Assembly: GCA_964019695.1 (NCBI GenBank)
Contig: OZ026518.1
Location: forward strand, 111,520,145 to 111,584,144
Length of the DNA: 64,000 nucleotides
Source: Loripinus fragilis
Lineage: Eukaryota > Mollusca > Bivalvia > Lucinida > Lucinidae
Reading direction: 5' to 3'
The notes beneath the pieces are model-generated. The model saw only the letters and a program-made list of their open reading frames with translations, ran no database searches and had not been told where the DNA came from. The position numbers were made by a program, and so were the translations under genes. Of the stretch, positions 62,101 to 64,000 are shown piece by piece; position 1 is the stretch's first letter, and every line of letters begins with the position of its first letter.

Positions 62101-62965
62101 ATATGGTGGTGGCCCCTTCCCCATATTATCTTATACATGGTGGTGGCCCCTTCCCCATATTATCTTATACATGGTGGTGGCCCCTTCCCCATATTATCTT
62201 CTACATGGTGGTGGCCCCTTCCCCTTATACATGGTGGTGGCCCCTTCCCCATATTATCTTATACATGGTGGTGGCCCCTTCCCCATATTATCTTATACAT
62301 GGTGGTGGCCCCTTCCCCATATTATCTTATACATGGTGGTGGCCCCTTTCCCATATTATCTTATACATGGTGGTGGCCCCTTTCCAATATGATCTTATAC
62401 ATAGTGGTGGCCCCTTCCCCATATGATCTTATACATGGTGGTGGCCCCTTCCCCAAATGATCTTATACATGGTGGAATGTTGAAAACAATAGCCACATGT
62501 CATTCTGTTCCAAATTTTGATCTGCAGTCCCTTTTCAACAATTGTTTGTATAAAATCACAAGTTGCCAATGTCAGTTTTATCAATAGCGGATTCAGAAGG
62601 GGTTTGCTTGAACCCCCCTTTGAGACAAAATTATTCCTTTTCATGAAGAATTTTCAGAAAATCAGGAAAAAATAACAAATAATTGGGTATAATTAGCAAA
62701 TCGAACCCCCCCCCTTTGTAAATTTGAACCCCCCTATCAAGAAATCCTGGATCTGCCCCTTGTTTTATAAAGAGCTAGTAAAACAGAAAACTGTTACCTT
62801 GACAACCAACATATAGCACCAGATCTAAGGCAAACTCCAGGCCCTCTGTATCAGTATCGTGAACTAGGGTATAACAGCCGTGCTGCCATCTCCGCACCTC
62901 ACTACGACACCGTGATGTACACTCCTTATCTGTAACATACGTAATTGGTTTTAACACTTCCCATG
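59025..62965 (-). CDS. OGFOD1: OGFOD1, C-terminal three coding exons (partial)
   Basis: Exons on the - strand, in order: 62965-62798, 60458-60400, 59171-59025; phases agree throughout. They encode [33 protein letters not shown], then [20 protein letters not shown], then [20 protein letters not shown] to [10 protein letters not shown] and stop. This closely matches the C-terminal domain of OGFOD1/Tpa1 (human ..[20 protein letters not shown].. ending FIYYE). In the family, OGFOD1 is an Fe(II)/2-oxoglutarate prolyl 3-hydroxylase acting on ribosomal protein uS12. The catalytic N-terminal half is outside the window, so activity cannot be judged. Confidence 0.92.
59180..60046. other. OGFOD1 intron, no recognised features
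   Basis: Contains a short tandem duplication CCATAGGATACTGATTCCCC (59270-59310) and otherwise unremarkable AT-rich sequence. Confidence 0.5.
60047..60112. repeat. Palindrome, family P3
   Basis: AAACAATATGAACCCTGATC, core TTCTCCTAAGGGAGCAGTCT, right arm ending in TGCTGTTTGC. Confidence 0.7.
60240..60312. repeat. Palindrome, family P2
   Basis: AAACAATTTAGATCCAGATC with CAGGCCCGACAGAATGTCG and an inverse right arm. Confidence 0.75.
60400..60458 (-). CDS. OGFOD1: OGFOD1 penultimate exon
   Basis: 59 nt: completes a Gly codon, then [19 protein letters not shown], the most conserved stretch of the C-terminal domain. The acceptor is TTAACACAG, the donor GTATAT. Confidence 0.94.
60571..60888 (-). 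mobile_element. tRNA-derived SINE B with 12-bp target duplication
   Basis: Reverse orientation: the tail side GTTTGTTGCTTTACGTCCC comes first, and the promoter side (CAACTGCGCTACGCGGCCC) is at the right. Flanked by TCAATAAATTTG (60559-60570) and TCAATAAACTTG (60889-60900). It interrupts a family I repeat. Confidence 0.88.
61015..61320. repeat. Family C repeat
   Basis: GGGCCCTGGCGGGAGAAACA.. with TAATCTCTGTAGCTGAGGAG and CAGGTTTTGTAGTGTCAAGG near the end. Confidence 0.55.
61384..61824. mobile_element. P5 hairpin MITE, half, split by SINE B
   Basis: TCCTGGAGCATTCTGCAATA..ATTAAGCAATAATTGG, then the SINE, then TGGTCTTTTTGAGAATAGCC..AGGTTTTACTGTA. Confidence 0.75.
61452..61774 (-). mobile_element. 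tRNA-derived SINE B with exact 12-bp target duplication
   Basis: Same family and orientation as 60571-60888. Flanked by CCAATGTTTGGT (61440-61451 and 61775-61786), an exact duplication inside a P5 MITE. On its own strand the promoter side reads GGCCGCATGGCTCAGTCGGT. Confidence 0.9.
61960..62476. repeat. 34-bp minisatellite, about 15 copies
   Basis: The unit is CCCCTTCCCCATATTATC followed by TTATACATGGTGGTGG, very uniform, with one shortened copy near 62220. As the period is not a multiple of three and has no forward stops, all three frames are open. It lies in an OGFOD1 intron; not taken as coding. Confidence 0.95.
62583..62762. repeat. GCGGATTCAGAAGGGG repeat
   Basis: Ends GCGGATTCAGAAGGGGTTTG and ATCCTGGATCTGCCCC are inverted; a diverged relative of 5798-6087. 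Confidence 0.6.
62798..62965 (-). CDS. OGFOD1: OGFOD1 antepenultimate exon
   Basis: 168 nt: (x)[36 protein letters not shown], then [16 protein letters not shown]. The acceptor is TATTTTCCAG, the donor GTAACA. It corresponds to the human LRHWKTGHYTLIHD segment. The next upstream exon was not found before the window ends. Confidence 0.93.
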
Positions 62966-63050
62966 CTGGAAAATAGTACATGTTTTTTTTGTCTACTATT
63001 TTTTCAAAATCAACATTTTCCAAAAGTTCTTTAAGGAATAGTATGAGTGT

Positions 63051-63104
63051 CAAATAGTTTGGATCCAGATCAGGCCCAAGATTTTGTTGGTCCAAGCTGT
63101 TTGC
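63051..63104. repeat. Palindrome, family P2
   Basis: CAAATAGTTTGGATCCAGAT..GGTCCAAGCTGTTTGC. Confidence 0.7.
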
Positions 63105-63588
63105 AAAGTTTATCAGCAGACAACACCGGCAGGTAAAGAGTTATAGGTCAACTGAGGCCCTAATTAGTTCTGCACATATTCTTAGCAAACTCCATTCCAA
63201 TCATTCAGTGAGTGTATCATGAGCCTTGCTGCCACCAATGATCTTTTGTGACTTCAACATCTTGTAAACATATCATTTGTAATCTTGGTAACAAACAAAA
63301 CACATTTGCCATATGATTGGCTTTCATGTCAATTGAGGCTTTGATCAGTCGGGCAGATAAGGAATGGTGATCAGGATATCTTGTTGTTTGTCCTTATAGA
63401 GGCCTAGACATTTAGAGCAAATTCTGAGCAATTAGTACAATGTATGCTATTTCCTGCCACATCTGAAACTCACCTATGTCTTAATGGTAAACAGCCTTTG
63501 CATGCTGGGTTATTTTGCATGCTTTTTTGTCATCTGCTAATTGTTTTCATTTTTTATTTTTTAAATTATTTCAGGAATACTATCAGTG

Positions 63589-63642
63589 TCAAACAGGTTT
63601 GACCCAGATCAGGCCCTACATTTTGTCCGTCTAAACTGTTTG
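63589..63642. repeat. Palindrome, family P2
   Basis: CAAACAGGTTTGACCCAGAT..CGTCTAAACTGTTTG. Confidence 0.65.
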
Positions 63643-63663
63643 AAAGATTATCAGCAAATTGCA

Positions 63664-63820
63664 AAAGAGCATCAGCAGATGACAAAAGTTTGAAAAGAGT
63701 ATCCTTTAAAAGAGCATCAGCAGATGACAAAAGTTTGAAAAGAGTATCCTTTAAAAGAGCATCAGCAGATGACAAAAGTTTGAAAAGAGTATCCTTTAAA
63801 AGAGCATCAGCAGATGACAA
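63664..63820. repeat. 45-bp tandem repeat
   Basis: AGAGCATCAGCAGATGACAA.. recurs at 63666, 63711, 63756 and 63801, a period of 45. The unit starts from the 3' flank of a P2 palindrome. Confidence 0.9.
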
Positions 63821-63872
63821 AGTCATCATTATTGAGTGAATGACCTAAATATTACCTATATGGAGAAGTGTT

Positions 63873-64000
63873 TTGATTGTTTTGATGCTTAACATCCCAG
63901 TCAACAATTTTTCATGTCAAGACAATTTCCTATCTTCCTGGATTGAACCAGTACTAAGCAGCAGATAAAGTGTCTTGCTCAAGGACACACCACAGTGTCT
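63873..64000 (-). mobile_element. tRNA-derived SINE A, cut by the window end
   Basis: GATGCTTAACATCCCAGTCA..GGATTGAACCAGTACTAAGC..TCAAGGACACACCACAGTGT, reverse orientation. Confidence 0.8.

Noticed and set aside
61882..62460. 192-codon frame of Pro/Trp-rich repeats
   Set aside because: Product of the 34-bp minisatellite; the other two frames are open as well, and it is antisense within an OGFOD1 intron.
62966..64000. Further upstream OGFOD1 exons
   Set aside because: No segment on the - strand combined splice sites with recognisable family sequence; the interval is mostly repeats.

Overview
This is AT-rich animal genomic DNA with long introns, canonical GT..AG splice sites and very dense interspersed repeats. 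It is most likely a bivalve mollusc: the two host genes are metazoan, and the mix of tRNA-derived SINEs, hairpin MITEs and minisatellites looks molluscan. The species cannot be fixed from the sequence. There is no sign of bacterial DNA or CRISPR.

Host genes. (1) 2095-39732, + strand: a complete ten-exon gene for a transmembrane prolyl 4-hydroxylase (P4HTM-like). The exon lengths sum to exactly 404 codons plus stop, both EF-hand loops are complete, and the Fe(II)/2-oxoglutarate residues are present. (2) 59025-62965, - strand: the last three coding exons of OGFOD1, a second Fe(II)/2-oxoglutarate dioxygenase; its 5' part lies beyond the window. The two genes are tail to tail, about 19 kb apart.

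Central element. 46134-57598 is a structurally complete Ty3/gypsy-type, retrovirus-like element: two 692-bp LTRs that look identical where I compared them, a 4-bp GTAT target duplication, a tRNA-His-type primer site and a polypurine tract. Its genes are gag (two CCHC knuckles), pol (protease, RT, RNase H, integrase), an env-like ORF of the baculovirus-F/errantivirus fusion type, and an unrecognised 163-aa ORF near the 3' end. gag and pol are joined by a textbook -1 frameshift signal. Pol and env each carry small lesions. A 785-bp MITE sits inside the 3' LTR. A related copy of the repeat into which the element inserted, without the insertion, lies at about 8375-8820. This element is the strongest candidate for something undescribed.

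Repeats. 60-1500 is a minisatellite with a 640-bp higher-order period. Intron 1 of P4HTM holds a CR1/L2-like LINE fragment. Intron 9 holds a 1-kb foldback and a 4.4-kb array of a 28-bp unit. Elsewhere there are two SINE families, about ten families of palindromic or hairpin MITEs, two Helentron-like candidates, a gypsy remnant and several short tandem arrays. Coordinates of degenerate repeats are approximate.
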